A stretch of 49,113 bases of DNA from Claveliimonas monacensis (GTDB lineage Bacteria; Bacillota; Clostridia; Lachnospirales; Lachnospiraceae): the NCBI RefSeq assembly GCF_014982975.1, contig NZ_JADCKL010000016.1, positions 1 through 49,113 of the forward strand. The letters are read 5' to 3'. Positions 32,598-42,152 of the stretch are shown here, in pieces (within the stretch, counting starts at the first letter, position 1; each line of letters opens with the position of its first letter). The notes beneath the pieces were generated by a model. The model saw nothing but the letters and a program-made list of their open reading frames with translations, searched no databases and was not told the DNA's origin. The position numbers were made by a program, and so were the translations under genes.

Positions 32598-33338
32598 TTA
32601 GCCCACCGCCTTTCTCCTGTGAAACGGACGTCTGCAAAGTTCCACGAAAAACCGGAACAGACCCGGCAGCACGATGATGCAGAGCCTTACGGCTGCCACG
32701 GTCAGGATCGCTCCGATCACTGCCAGGATCATGCCGCTTCCGATCAGAGCCAGCCCCGTGGGCAGATCCGGCACCAGGGCCAGTATCCCCGCAAAGAAGA
32801 GGACGATCCCCACAATAGCCAGCACAATAGCTGCAACCGCAAACCCGAGAAAGACTGCAAAGGCCGCAACGGCGAGCATCACCACGGCACAGAGGAGAAA
32901 AAGCCCTACCGGGACCACAATGGGTGCGCAGACAAGAAGGATCAGAACGATCAGGATGATCTTCCAGGTCCGGCTTGATCTGGACTGGCTGTAACTGCCC
33001 TCCGGACCCGGTCCGCCATCCTGGCTGTACCCGCCGCTTCTCTGGCTGTCCGGGCCAGGGCCTCCCGGCCTTGCAGGGGCCTCCCTGTGTTCAAACCTGG
33101 TATCTGTATATCCGGTCTCCCGAAATTCTCCTTCCTCCCCGGCCTTTCCTCCCAGGCCGGCCTTGATCTCAGCTGCCACCTTGGCGGGACTGCCAAGCTC
33201 CCGGATGATCTCCGCCTCGTTTTCTTCTCCCGCCTCGTCAAAATAATCGTTGTAGTATTTCATTGCCTCTGTGCGCTCCTCCACAGATATGTCCTGCAGA
33301 AGCGCGGCCAGCTCAAGCATAAACTGTATGCGGTTCAT
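32598..33338 (-). CDS. DUF1700-type membrane protein
   Basis: This 246-residue protein begins with the DUF1700 cytoplasmic domain (MNRIQFMLELAALLQDISVE, YYNDYFDEAGEENEAEIIRE, LGSPAKVAAEIKAG), then a Gly/Ser/Pro-rich linker (about 85-120) and a hydrophobic region of four or five helices (about 125-225). Homologues nearly always sit next to a PadR regulator. It overlaps the PadR gene by ATGA and has GGGAGG before its ATG. The biochemical function is unknown. Confidence 0.88.
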   Translation of the reverse strand: MNRIQFMLELAALLQDISVEERTEAMKYYNDYFDEAGEENEAEIIRELGSPAKVAAEIKAGLGGKAGEEGEFRETGYTDTRFEHREAPARPGGPGPDSQRSGGYSQDGGPGPEGSYSQSRSSRTWKIILIVLILLVCAPIVVPVGLFLLCAVVMLAVAAFAVFLGFAVAAIVLAIVGIVLFFAGILALVPDLPTGLALIGSGMILAVIGAILTVAAVRLCIIVLPGLFRFFVELCRRPFHRRKAVG

Positions 33339-33658
33339 AAGATAGCACCTCCCTCAAAAATTTCGCTGATCTTTTTCGAATACGTCCTCCATTCGGACCT
33401 GTACAGATTCAGCTGCGCTTCACCTCTCGGCGTAATCTTGTAGTATCGCCGGTTCCTCCCGTCGTACTGCATATCGTACACTTCCAGGCAGTCATCCTTC
33501 TGCAGTCTTCTGAGTACAGGATACAGAGTGGATTCCGACACTTCGATGGCCTTTCTTACATCCTGGGTGATCTTATAACCGTATGTCCCGTCTTTTTCTC
33601 TTGAAACAACCGCCAGGACGATCGCGTCAAGAAGGGCAGCTCCGGTGTTAAATACCAT
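33335..33658 (-). CDS. PadR-family transcriptional regulator
   Basis: This 107-residue regulator is one winged helix domain: LLDAIVLAVVSREKDGTYGY, KAIEVSESTLYPVLRRLQKD, then the wing DGRNRRYYKITPRGEAQL and a short dimer helix. It is of the small PadR-s2 or LmrR-like type. It leads the operon PadR-DUF1700-DUF4097-like-PspC and probably represses its own consensus promoter. The inducer is unknown; envelope stress or membrane-active compounds are likely from the gene content. Confidence 0.92.
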   Translation of the reverse strand: MVFNTGAALLDAIVLAVVSREKDGTYGYKITQDVRKAIEVSESTLYPVLRRLQKDDCLEVYDMQYDGRNRRYYKITPRGEAQLNLYRSEWRTYSKKISEIFEGGAIL

Positions 33659-33747
33659 ACCATCACTCCTTTTTCTTCCTGCCTTACAGCGCCGTCAAGT
33701 GTCCGGCACTGATATGATCAAAATTCTAATATTATTTTTATGGCTAT

Positions 33748-33776
33748 ATTATATGTTGTATAGTATTATTTGTCAA
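33748..33776 (-). promoter_or_regulatory. Consensus promoter of the PadR module
   Basis: TTGACA (33771-33776) and TATAAT (33748-33753) are separated by 17 bases on the minus strand, a full consensus promoter. Such strength suits a gene normally held off by a repressor. Confidence 0.88.
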
Positions 33777-33789
33777 TAAATATTATACA
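33757..33789. promoter_or_regulatory. Inverted repeat over the PadR -35, likely operator
   Basis: The arms TGTATAGTATTATT (33757-33770) and, on the other strand, TGTATAATATTTATT (33775-33789) are near copies facing each other across the -35 box. The position is right for a PadR repressor site, but the region is AT-rich, so chance similarity is possible. Confidence 0.5.
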
Positions 33790-33847
33790 AAAATAAAACA
33801 GCCCCGCCCTGACAGGAATCCTAAGTTTTCCTGTCAGAGCAGGGCTG
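33787..33847 (-). terminator. Terminator of addA
   Basis: A 20-bp stem with two wobble pairs (33799-33818 with 33828-33847) is followed on the minus strand by TTTTATTTTTG, 19 bases after the addA stop codon. Confidence 0.93.
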
Positions 33848-33866
33848 CTCTGCCTCTTGCCGGTCC

Positions 33867-36800
33867 TTACCCCGGCAGGATAATCTCTTCACGCAAAGTA
33901 AAGGAATAGATGATCTTCTCTTTAACCGGTCTGCCCACGAGCTGTTCAAGGGCCTTCGCATAGTAGTCCAGCTGGGCATGATACTTTTCCGTCAGCTGGC
34001 CTGCCGTCTGCACCTGGTCGGTCTTATAATCCAGCACCACAAGGCCGTCCTCCTCCTGGAACCAGACGTCGATGATCCCCTGGACGAGGATTTTATCCTC
34101 TTCCCCGCCGACGCTGTCCGGGTACACCTCTTCCATATCCACGCCGATCACAAAAGGCTGCTCCCGGAAAAGCTGTCCTCTCCTGGACGCCTCAAGCATC
34201 CGCCTGCCGCTCTCACACCGGGTGAACTCCAGTATATCTCCGGTGCGGACACAGCGGGCCATCTCCGGAGCAATCCGGCCGCTCTCTTCCATAGCCCGGA
34301 CAGTGGCAGCCAGGCTTTCTTCACTGTACTCTTCCGTAAAATCTAAAAGCTCCATCACCCGGTGGTAGGCGCTTCCCCGGGAAGCGCCGGTAAGCTCTTC
34401 CTCCGCGGCCCTGAACCTGGGGATCAGGGGCACCACATCCGGCTCCTCAAAGGGCAGCTCGCCTGCGTCCCCCGGCTCCTCCAGGGACAGTTCTCTTAAA
34501 TACTCTCTTTTTTTCAGCTCAGACACTGTAAATTTCAGCTTCCGCCCCTCCAGGTCCGGATAAGGGTATCGATAAGAAAACTGTTCCTCCAGATTCTCTT
34601 TCATCCCAGAGTCGTAGGTCTCCTGTGTATTCCAGTCTTCCAGCGCCTTCTTCGTGAAAATGCCCTCTGCCTCCTCCTGCGCCTGCCTTCTGACCAGCTC
34701 CTTCAGATCCAGTATCTCCACCTGGAAAGGAGAGGCTCCTGTGGCCACAGCGGGCAGGATCCAGTCCAGATAGCTGGAAGCCCGGGACAGATCGCCAAAA
34801 GAGAGGGGCCGCACCTCCTCCAGCTTTCCTGCCGGGTCCTTGGCCGTCCCCACCAGGATCAGCTTCTCTTTCGCCCGGGTCAAGGCCACGTAAAGAACGC
34901 GAAGCTCCTCCCCCAGGTTCTCCAGCTTTTCCTTCCGCTGGATCACCTGCTTGTAGAAGGAAGGAGCCTTTGTGCGGCGCTGAAGATCCACCACATCCAT
35001 CCCCACACCCAGGGAGGCGTGGATGAGGATATTCCCCTTTGTGTCCTGGGTGTTGAAGCCTTTTCCCATTCCGGCCGCGATCACCACGGGGAACTCCAAG
35101 CCCTTGCTCTTGTGGATACTCATAATGCGCACAATATCTGCATTCTCATCGCTGACAGAGGCCTCCCCGTAGTCCACGTTGTATTTCTGGAGCTGCTCAA
35201 TGTAGCGGACAAAATTGAACAGCCCCTGGTAGCTGGTGCTCTCAAAGGCCATGGCCTTCTGGGCCAGCATGTCCACGTTGGCTCTCCTCTGCTCGCCGCC
35301 GGGAAGGGCCGCCACATAGTCCCCGTATCCGGTGTCATCCAGTATCTCCCACAGGAGTTCGTGGATGGCCGTATAGGAGGCCTTCTCCCGGAAATAGCCC
35401 ATCTTGTCCAGGCAGGCAGCCAGCTTCTCTCGAAGAGCCGGGTCTTCCCCCTGACTCCGATACTGTTCCACCGCCTCACAGAAGCGACGGTCAGGGCAGG
35501 CGATCCGGATCCTGGCCAGCTCCTCGTCCGTGAGGCGCCCAAACCAGGAAGAGAGGACTGCTGTCAGGGGAATATCCTGCTTTTCATTTTGCAGCACCCG
35601 GAAGTAATCCAGCAGCACGCCGATCTCCCTTGTCTCAAAGTACCCTTCTTTTGTCCCCGCGCAGGCCGGGATGCCCTCCTCCAGCAGCACCTCCATGAAC
35701 ACATCGCTCCACCCTTTGATGCTCCTCGTCAGGATGACAATGTCCCCATAGCGCACTGGCCGCAGTTTTCCCGTCTCCTTGTCCGTCACCATCTGCTCTT
35801 TTAAGAGCCTGCGGATGCAGTCTGCCACTGCCCTGGCCTCCAGTTTTCTGGAAGAGAGCTTTTCTCCTGCTGCCTCCTCCAGCTCTTCCTCCGGGCTGCC
35901 GCCAATGAGAAGAAGCTCTGTCTCATTGCCCTGGCTCTCCGGATAGGAAGCGCCGGGCCACAGAGCAGCCCTGTCGTCGTAGGTGATGCCTCCAAGCTCC
36001 GGTATCATGATCCGGCGGAAAAGGGCGTTGACGCTGTCCAGCACCTCCGGCCGGCTTCGGAAATTCTTAAACAGGTCGATCCGCTGGGTCGGGCTGTCCG
36101 TCCCCTCCCCCTCGTAAATCCGGTAGGTATCAAACTTCTCCATAAAAAGCTCCGGCCTGGAGAGGCGGAAGCGGTAAATGCTCTGCTTCACATCCCCCAC
36201 CATAAAAATGTTGTTTCTCCCCTGCCAGGTGCGGGACACACTTGTCAGGATGGCCTCCTGGATCAGGTTGCTGTCCTGGTACTCGTCGATCATGACTTCC
36301 CGGAACTGCTCCTGGTACACCCTGGCGCAGGCAGAAGGCCACAGGCCGTCCTCTGTCTTCTCCGTGAGGATGCGCAGGGCATACTGCTCCATATCCGAGT
36401 AGTCGATCATGCCGCGGCTCCTCTTTTTCTCCTCAAACCGAACAGCAAAAGCCTCCGTCAGGTCCTTAAGCTCCTCCATCATGGGCGCGCAGGCTGCCAG
36501 CCCCGCAAGGACCTCTTCTTCTGTCTGAGAAAAATACTGCTCTGCCGGAAAAACCACCGCCTTTTTCAGCTCATCCCGGAGCTTTTTCACCCGCTCCGCC
36601 TTGTCTTTTGACACAGCCTTATCTCTGTTGGGAGCCAGTTTTTTCCAGGAGATCTGCTCCGCCGCCTGCCGGTACTGGCTGTAGGCAGCGGCCTGCCGGA
36701 ATCGCTCCACGTTTTTCATGTCGCTCTCCAGCATCTCCTCATACATGTAAGGGCCGTCCGGCTCCAGGCAGAGTGCCAGCGCCTGGTCTTTCAGACTGGC

Positions 36801-37481
36801 CGCCGTCTCCATGGCGTGATCCACTTCCTCCCGGACAAAGGCAAAGAAAGGCGTCCGGGCAAGTTCTTCCCCGCTATGGATCTGGCAGGCACGGACACAG
36901 TCTGCAAGCCATCCTTCCGGGTCCGGACAGCTCCTGGAAAACTCGTACAGCCTCAGGATGATCTCCTCCAGCTTCCGGTCGCTTTTTCCCGACGCATAGC
37001 TCTCCGCGAAGGCAAGGAAACGCTCTTCTTTCTTCTCATACTTTTCCTCCAGGAGCTCCTGCAGCACATCCCGCTCCAGCAGCTTCAGCTCCCCCTCTTC
37101 GCCGATGCGGAAGGATGGATCCAGGTCAATGACATGGAAATTCTCCCGGATCACAGAGAGACAGAAGCTGTGGATAGTCGTGATAGAAGCGCTGTGGATC
37201 AGGGTGGCCTGCTGCCGCAGATGCTCGTTGAAGGGATCCTCCTGGGCTTTCTTCTCAATGGCTGCGCGGATCCTCTCTTTCATCTCCGCCGCGGCCGCCT
37301 CTGTGAACGTGACGATGAGCAGCTCATCCACGGACAGAGGGTCCTCCTGCCGGGTGAGCATGGTGATGATCCGCTCCACCAGCACGGCTGTCTTGCCGGA
37401 TCCTGCCGCAGCGGACACAAGGATGCTGCGGTCTCTTAAGTCAATGACACTCTGCTGTTCTTTTGTCCACTTTACGCTCAT
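33867..37481 (-). CDS. addA: AddA helicase-nuclease subunit
   Basis: This 1204-residue protein is the ATP-driven 3'-5' helicase and nuclease subunit of AddAB, which processes double-strand breaks for recombination, the role RecBCD plays in E. coli. The UvrD-like helicase has Walker A AAAGSGKT (24-31), VIDEYQDSNLIQEAIL, DVKQSIYRFRLSRPELF and VRIMSIHKSKGLEFPVV. The C-terminal RecB-type nuclease has GLVVLDYKTDQV. Length is normal. Its start overlaps the end of addB in ATGA, and it ends at a strong terminator. Confidence 0.97.
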   Translation of the reverse strand: MSVKWTKEQQSVIDLRDRSILVSAAAGSGKTAVLVERIITMLTRQEDPLSVDELLIVTFTEAAAAEMKERIRAAIEKKAQEDPFNEHLRQQATLIHSASITTIHSFCLSVIRENFHVIDLDPSFRIGEEGELKLLERDVLQELLEEKYEKKEERFLAFAESYASGKSDRKLEEIILRLYEFSRSCPDPEGWLADCVRACQIHSGEELARTPFFAFVREEVDHAMETAASLKDQALALCLEPDGPYMYEEMLESDMKNVERFRQAAAYSQYRQAAEQISWKKLAPNRDKAVSKDKAERVKKLRDELKKAVVFPAEQYFSQTEEEVLAGLAACAPMMEELKDLTEAFAVRFEEKKRSRGMIDYSDMEQYALRILTEKTEDGLWPSACARVYQEQFREVMIDEYQDSNLIQEAILTSVSRTWQGRNNIFMVGDVKQSIYRFRLSRPELFMEKFDTYRIYEGEGTDSPTQRIDLFKNFRSRPEVLDSVNALFRRIMIPELGGITYDDRAALWPGASYPESQGNETELLLIGGSPEEELEEAAGEKLSSRKLEARAVADCIRRLLKEQMVTDKETGKLRPVRYGDIVILTRSIKGWSDVFMEVLLEEGIPACAGTKEGYFETREIGVLLDYFRVLQNEKQDIPLTAVLSSWFGRLTDEELARIRIACPDRRFCEAVEQYRSQGEDPALREKLAACLDKMGYFREKASYTAIHELLWEILDDTGYGDYVAALPGGEQRRANVDMLAQKAMAFESTSYQGLFNFVRYIEQLQKYNVDYGEASVSDENADIVRIMSIHKSKGLEFPVVIAAGMGKGFNTQDTKGNILIHASLGVGMDVVDLQRRTKAPSFYKQVIQRKEKLENLGEELRVLYVALTRAKEKLILVGTAKDPAGKLEEVRPLSFGDLSRASSYLDWILPAVATGASPFQVEILDLKELVRRQAQEEAEGIFTKKALEDWNTQETYDSGMKENLEEQFSYRYPYPDLEGRKLKFTVSELKKREYLRELSLEEPGDAGELPFEEPDVVPLIPRFRAAEEELTGASRGSAYHRVMELLDFTEEYSEESLAATVRAMEESGRIAPEMARCVRTGDILEFTRCESGRRMLEASRRGQLFREQPFVIGVDMEEVYPDSVGGEEDKILVQGIIDVWFQEEDGLVVLDYKTDQVQTAGQLTEKYHAQLDYYAKALEQLVGRPVKEKIIYSFTLREEIILPG

Positions 37482-40400
37482 GGCTGTTCCTCCTGTCTGT
37501 CTCCTGCTTCTGCCGCGCCGTCCTCTGTCCTGCCGTATGCCTGGATGCGCAGCAGCGCCTCCTCCTGTCCCATCCTGCTGACCTCCCGGTAGCTGTAGCC
37601 CGGAAGGGAGCTGTCAAATCCGCAGATATGCCGGTATCCGCAGTAGTCGCAGCCGGTCCGGTCCCCGTACCTGTAAGGCTGGACCTTTGCCTCACCGGAA
37701 GCGATGCGGTCGTGCAGTTCCCCCGCCTTCTTGCTGGCAAAGGCTCCCAGCATGCGGAAGTTTTCTCCCGGCAAGGCCTTCGATCTTGCAGAGAGAGCTC
37801 CGTCCTTTTTGAAGGAGACAGGGATGGCCAGAGAATCCCCCTGGGCCCTGTGCTCCAGATGCCAGAGGGAGTCCCCCTCCAGGCTCACCAGACCATCCGG
37901 CCGGAGCTTCTTCAAAAGGCTCTCCTGGATCTGACTCTCCTCTTCCCTCGGTTCTGTAAAGGGATCCTGGATGTGGTAATAGAATACTCCGGCAGGGACA
38001 GGCTCCCTGCCCGGATACTTCTTCCCTGCGATCTTCAGCGCCTCCTCCATGTAGACCAGGAGCTGCATCTGCAGCCCTCCATAGACAAGGGACAAGTCAA
38101 AGGCTGTCTGTCCTGTCTTGTAGTCCAGGACTTTGACATAGACCTTGTCCTCCTCCACGCAGGTATCCACCCGGTCGATCTTTCCCGCGCCGAACTTCAG
38201 TTCATAGGCCTCCGGCCGGAAATCCCCGGCCCTCAGCTGCTCTGTAAGCGCCCACACAGTCCGCTCCATCATGTGCTCGATCCGGGTGATGAGCCAGCTA
38301 TTCCTGGATGTGCTGTAGAGAACCGAGTTGCCGTAGTCTGTCACGGCCTCCTCCACGCTCTCCTTGCAGAGCTGCTTCTGCGCCTCCCGGTCAAGTCCGG
38401 TCCAGCCTTCCTTGCTGGCGGAGGCTTTCCGGGAATACCTCTCGATGGCCCCGTGGAACACATTTCCCATGTCCACTGCCTGGAACTCATAGGCCTCCCT
38501 CTCCTTCAGGCGCAGCCCGTAATGGAGGAAATGCGCAAAGGCGCATGCAGAGAACTTCTCCATGCGGGAGATACTCTCCAGCGGCCGGTCCCCGTACAGC
38601 CGCTCTGCCACAGCCTGTGTGACAGCGTCTGCCGGTCTTCTGTAAAATCCCGCCTCCAGGATGGCGCCCAGCTTATCTCCCCACTCCTGGTGCTTTTTGT
38701 ACCAGTTATAGAGCTCCATCCAGGCGCCCCCCGCCTTTTCACTCTTCATCCGCAGCCCTTCGATCAGCTCAGACAGCCCGGTCTTCGGAGAAAGTTCCCT
38801 GTCCCGGAGCGAAAGAGCGTCCTCGTCTGTGACAGCCAGATCCGGGAAAAGTTTCTCCAGCTCCTGCACAAGGTAGGATGGACGGATGGTCTTTCCGTCA
38901 GCGGACACCCTGCTGTAGAAGACACACAGCTTCCGGGAAGGTTTGGTCAGGTTCAGGTAGAGATAGTATTTCTGTACATAGGCCTGCTCCCTGCTCCCCG
39001 GCGTCAGGGCGATCCTCTCCTTCTCAAAGGCCTTCACGTCCCGCTCGGAGAGAAGGCCGGTCCGCACAAGGGAGCCCGGAAGGAAGGTGTCATTGGCCCC
39101 CACGAAGATCAGGGCCTTCACCCCCTTCAGCCGGGTCCTTTCCATGTCTCCAGCCACCACCTGGTCGATGCCCGGAGGAATGACTCCCACCTTGGCCTCC
39201 GCAAGCCCTGCATCCAGCAGGTCACTGTACTCCTGCAGGGAGACCTGTTCCTCGCCCAAAAGCTCCACGAATTTGTCAAAAAGCCCGATGACAATACCGT
39301 AGATCTGGGCGTACTCCCGGGCCAGAGCATTCTCTCCTCTCTCCTGGAAAGTCTCCTCCTGCTTTTTCAGGGCAAGCTGCATCTCCTCTCCGGCCAGGAA
39401 GTCATAGAGAGCCTCTGTGATATCGCGAACGGTCTTCCTCCTCTGGCGGAGCACGAAAAGGAGAGGTTCCATCTTCTCCACAAAGAGGACACGCATGTGG
39501 TTGAGTCTCTCCAGCTCCTCTGCAGCCATACCCTCAGGCCGGCGGATCCAGCGCTGCTGCCATTTTTTCCATCCCCGGATGCCAAGGGCCATACAATAAT
39601 TCTCCAGATCGTCCAGCTCCCCTCTGGAAAAGGAAGTGTATCCGGTGCGCAAAAAACGGAACACGCTGTCACATGTAAAGCTCTCCCTGGACATGGCAAG
39701 AAGACTGCGGATATACTCCACAAAAGAATTGAGCAGAATGCTCCTCTTCTGATCCATGAAAACCGGGATCTCATAGCGGGCAAAGGCCTTTTTGAGATAA
39801 TTGCCATAGACTTCCATGTCGCTGGCGATCACGCCGATCTCCCGGTACCGGTACCCCTCCCCGCGCACAAGGGCGCGCACCTTCCGGGCGGCTGCCTCTG
39901 CCTCCTCGTCCGGGCTGGCTGCCACATGGATCTCCACACCGTCCTGCTCACCCTCAAAGACCGTATTTCCATATCGGAAAAGATGATTCTCCACAAAAGC
40001 CAGAGCCGGGCTCTCTTGAAATCTGGGAGGCACCTGGGGCCGCAGAAATTTTAGTTCTTCCACCGGCACATGGCGCTCCCGGGCGATCTCCACCAGCGAT
40101 GTGACCGTCTTTTTGCTCATGGCAAACAGCTGATAAGGATGGTCCCAGGCGTAGGGATTTTCCCTTCCGTCGATCGTCACTGTGACGATCACATCCCTGC
40201 AGATGGTCAGGAGTTCTCCCAGAAGACGGTTCTGTACGGGCGTAAAACCGGTGTAACCGTCCAGCACCACTGTGCTCCTCCTCAGCAGGGCGGAATCCCC
40301 CGCCACTTTTGCCAGCACGTCCAGCAGCTCTTCCTTTGTGGTGTACTTTCCCTTCAGATAGTCCTGGAAGCTCCTGTAGAGAAGTTTTAAGTCCTGCAGC

Positions 40401-40864
40401 TTAAAGGACAGGTATGAGCCCTCCTGCTCCTCTGCTATGACCTGCTCAAGCTGTTCCTCGCCCACATCGTACTGCATGAACTCGGAGAGGACGGATTTTA
40501 CCTCACTGACATAGCCCAGCCTCCGCATGTTGCCCTTCAGCACGGTCAGCTCTTCCTCCAGATCCCCGCCGATCTTGCGCAGCACCAGGTTCTTCCCCTC
40601 GTCATCCAGCACAGGAAAGCCCCCTTTGCCTGTCTCTTCAAAGATTCGGTGAGCCAGGCGCACGAAGCTGAGGACGTCGATATTCATAATCCCCTTCGCA
40701 GGGCTCATCATCACAAGGTCCTTCTGGGTCTGCATGGTAAACTGCTCCGGCACCAGGACCAGATAGGAAAGGCCGGGATTTTCCCCGGCCTCCTGTATGA
40801 TCCTCTCATATAGATAATGGGACTTCCCGGAACCGGAACCCCCAAAAATAAATTTCAATGCCAT
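37478..40864 (-). CDS. addB: AddB nuclease subunit with iron-sulfur cluster
   Basis: This 1128-residue protein is the second subunit of AddAB. The N-terminus has a nucleotide-binding loop, FGGSGSGKSHYLYE (7-20). The C-terminal nuclease has VKVLDYKTGQTAFDLSLVYG. The four cysteines of the AddB [4Fe-4S] cluster are visible: one in KFSACAFAHF and three in RTGCDYCGYRHICGF (CxxCx5C). The start at 40864 has AGGAGG 8 bases ahead and lies one base after the hflX stop codon. Confidence 0.96.
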   Translation of the reverse strand: MALKFIFGGSGSGKSHYLYERIIQEAGENPGLSYLVLVPEQFTMQTQKDLVMMSPAKGIMNIDVLSFVRLAHRIFEETGKGGFPVLDDEGKNLVLRKIGGDLEEELTVLKGNMRRLGYVSEVKSVLSEFMQYDVGEEQLEQVIAEEQEGSYLSFKLQDLKLLYRSFQDYLKGKYTTKEELLDVLAKVAGDSALLRRSTVVLDGYTGFTPVQNRLLGELLTICRDVIVTVTIDGRENPYAWDHPYQLFAMSKKTVTSLVEIARERHVPVEELKFLRPQVPPRFQESPALAFVENHLFRYGNTVFEGEQDGVEIHVAASPDEEAEAAARKVRALVRGEGYRYREIGVIASDMEVYGNYLKKAFARYEIPVFMDQKRSILLNSFVEYIRSLLAMSRESFTCDSVFRFLRTGYTSFSRGELDDLENYCMALGIRGWKKWQQRWIRRPEGMAAEELERLNHMRVLFVEKMEPLLFVLRQRRKTVRDITEALYDFLAGEEMQLALKKQEETFQERGENALAREYAQIYGIVIGLFDKFVELLGEEQVSLQEYSDLLDAGLAEAKVGVIPPGIDQVVAGDMERTRLKGVKALIFVGANDTFLPGSLVRTGLLSERDVKAFEKERIALTPGSREQAYVQKYYLYLNLTKPSRKLCVFYSRVSADGKTIRPSYLVQELEKLFPDLAVTDEDALSLRDRELSPKTGLSELIEGLRMKSEKAGGAWMELYNWYKKHQEWGDKLGAILEAGFYRRPADAVTQAVAERLYGDRPLESISRMEKFSACAFAHFLHYGLRLKEREAYEFQAVDMGNVFHGAIERYSRKASASKEGWTGLDREAQKQLCKESVEEAVTDYGNSVLYSTSRNSWLITRIEHMMERTVWALTEQLRAGDFRPEAYELKFGAGKIDRVDTCVEEDKVYVKVLDYKTGQTAFDLSLVYGGLQMQLLVYMEEALKIAGKKYPGREPVPAGVFYYHIQDPFTEPREEESQIQESLLKKLRPDGLVSLEGDSLWHLEHRAQGDSLAIPVSFKKDGALSARSKALPGENFRMLGAFASKKAGELHDRIASGEAKVQPYRYGDRTGCDYCGYRHICGFDSSLPGYSYREVSRMGQEEALLRIQAYGRTEDGAAEAGDRQEEQP

Positions 40865-40865
40865 A

Positions 40866-42125
40866 TTATCTTCCTCCTGACGGATCATGGGTGAGTTTTC
40901 CGTAAACATCTACAGGCACATAAGCCCGGACATAGATTCCCTCCTGGGTATACTCTTCTTTTTCCAGTTCCCCGTATTTCCGGATGAGCTGTATCTTACC
41001 TGCGTCGCTGTATGGGTAGATCTGCTCGATCTCCACCTTCTGCTCCCGCAACACATCCTCCACACAGGCCAGAAGTTCCTCCACGCCCTCCCCTGTCTTT
41101 GCCGAGATGAAAGCAGTCCTCTCCGCCTGGAAATCCCGGGGCGCGTACTCTCCCTCAAACCGGTCCTTCTTGTTGAAAGCTGTGATCACCGGCTTATCTG
41201 AGGCTTCCAGCTCCCGCAGCGTCTCGTAGACCACATGCATCTGCTGATCCATCTGCGGGTTGGAAGCGTCCACAACGTGGAGCAGAAGATCTGCGTACTT
41301 CGCCTCCTCCAGCGTGCTCTTAAAGGCCTCGATAAGATGATGGGGCAGCTTGCGGATAAAGCCCACCGTGTCTGTCAGGAGGACCTCCTGTCCGCCCGGC
41401 AGCTTCAGGTTCCTGGTGGTCGGATCCAGCGTGGCAAAGAGCTTGTCCTCCGCCAGGATGCCGGCCCCGGTCAGAGCGTTCAGGAGCGTGGATTTCCCGG
41501 CGTTGGTGTAGCCCACGATAGCGATCACCGGTATGCGGCTCTTTGCCCTGGACTCCCGGGTAAGCTGACGGTGCCGCTTCACCTCTTTCAGCTCTCTTGT
41601 GAGCTGGGAGATCCGCCCTTTGATCAGCCGCCGGTCCATCTCCAGCTTCTTCTCACCGGGTCCTCTCGTGCCGATGCCGCCTCCCAGCCTGGACAGAGAG
41701 GTGCCAAGTCCCGTGAGCCTGGACTGTCTGTATTTCAGCTGGGCCAGCTCCACCTGGATCTTTCCCTCACTGGTGGACGCCCGCGCCGCAAAGATATCCA
41801 GGATGAGAAGGGTCCTGTCCATGATCTTCACACCCAGCTCATCCTTGAGATTGCCGATCTGGGCCGGTGACAGCTCGTCATCGCAGATGATGCCGTCGGC
41901 CTGCGTCTCCCAGATCAGATCTTTGAGTTCTCCTGTCTTCCCTCTGCCAAGGTAAGTGGCCGGATGCATCTGCTCCCTTTTCTGCAGGACGCGCCCAACG
42001 CACAGGGCACCGGCGGTGCGGGCCAGCTCCTCCAGCTCATCCAGGGACTGCTCCGCATCGTCACTGTCCGCCAGGCTCACACCCACCAGGATGACCCGCT
42101 CTCTTTTCTCCGCTGTCTCATACAT
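40866..42125 (-). CDS. hflX: Ribosome-associated GTPase HflX
   Basis: This 419-residue GTPase binds the 50S subunit and splits stalled ribosomes under stress. The N-terminal domain (AGALCVGRVLQKREQMHPAT) is followed by the HflX linker (GGIGTRGPGEKKLEMDRRLI). The G domain has G1 GYTNAGKST, G3 DTVGF and G4 NKKD. Length is typical. It lies between a TPR lipoprotein gene (27-base gap) and addB (1-base gap), so it appears to be co-transcribed with the recombination genes. Confidence 0.96.
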   Translation of the reverse strand: MYETAEKRERVILVGVSLADSDDAEQSLDELEELARTAGALCVGRVLQKREQMHPATYLGRGKTGELKDLIWETQADGIICDDELSPAQIGNLKDELGVKIMDRTLLILDIFAARASTSEGKIQVELAQLKYRQSRLTGLGTSLSRLGGGIGTRGPGEKKLEMDRRLIKGRISQLTRELKEVKRHRQLTRESRAKSRIPVIAIVGYTNAGKSTLLNALTGAGILAEDKLFATLDPTTRNLKLPGGQEVLLTDTVGFIRKLPHHLIEAFKSTLEEAKYADLLLHVVDASNPQMDQQMHVVYETLRELEASDKPVITAFNKKDRFEGEYAPRDFQAERTAFISAKTGEGVEELLACVEDVLREQKVEIEQIYPYSDAGKIQLIRKYGELEKEEYTQEGIYVRAYVPVDVYGKLTHDPSGGR

Positions 42126-42152
42126 ATACGCAAGACTCCTTATCTGGTTTCC

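Noticed and set aside
37463-40054. 863-codon plus-strand reading frame opposite addB
   Set aside because: It is a shadow of addB caused by GC-rich codon usage; it shows no domain, and no promoter or ribosome site supports it.
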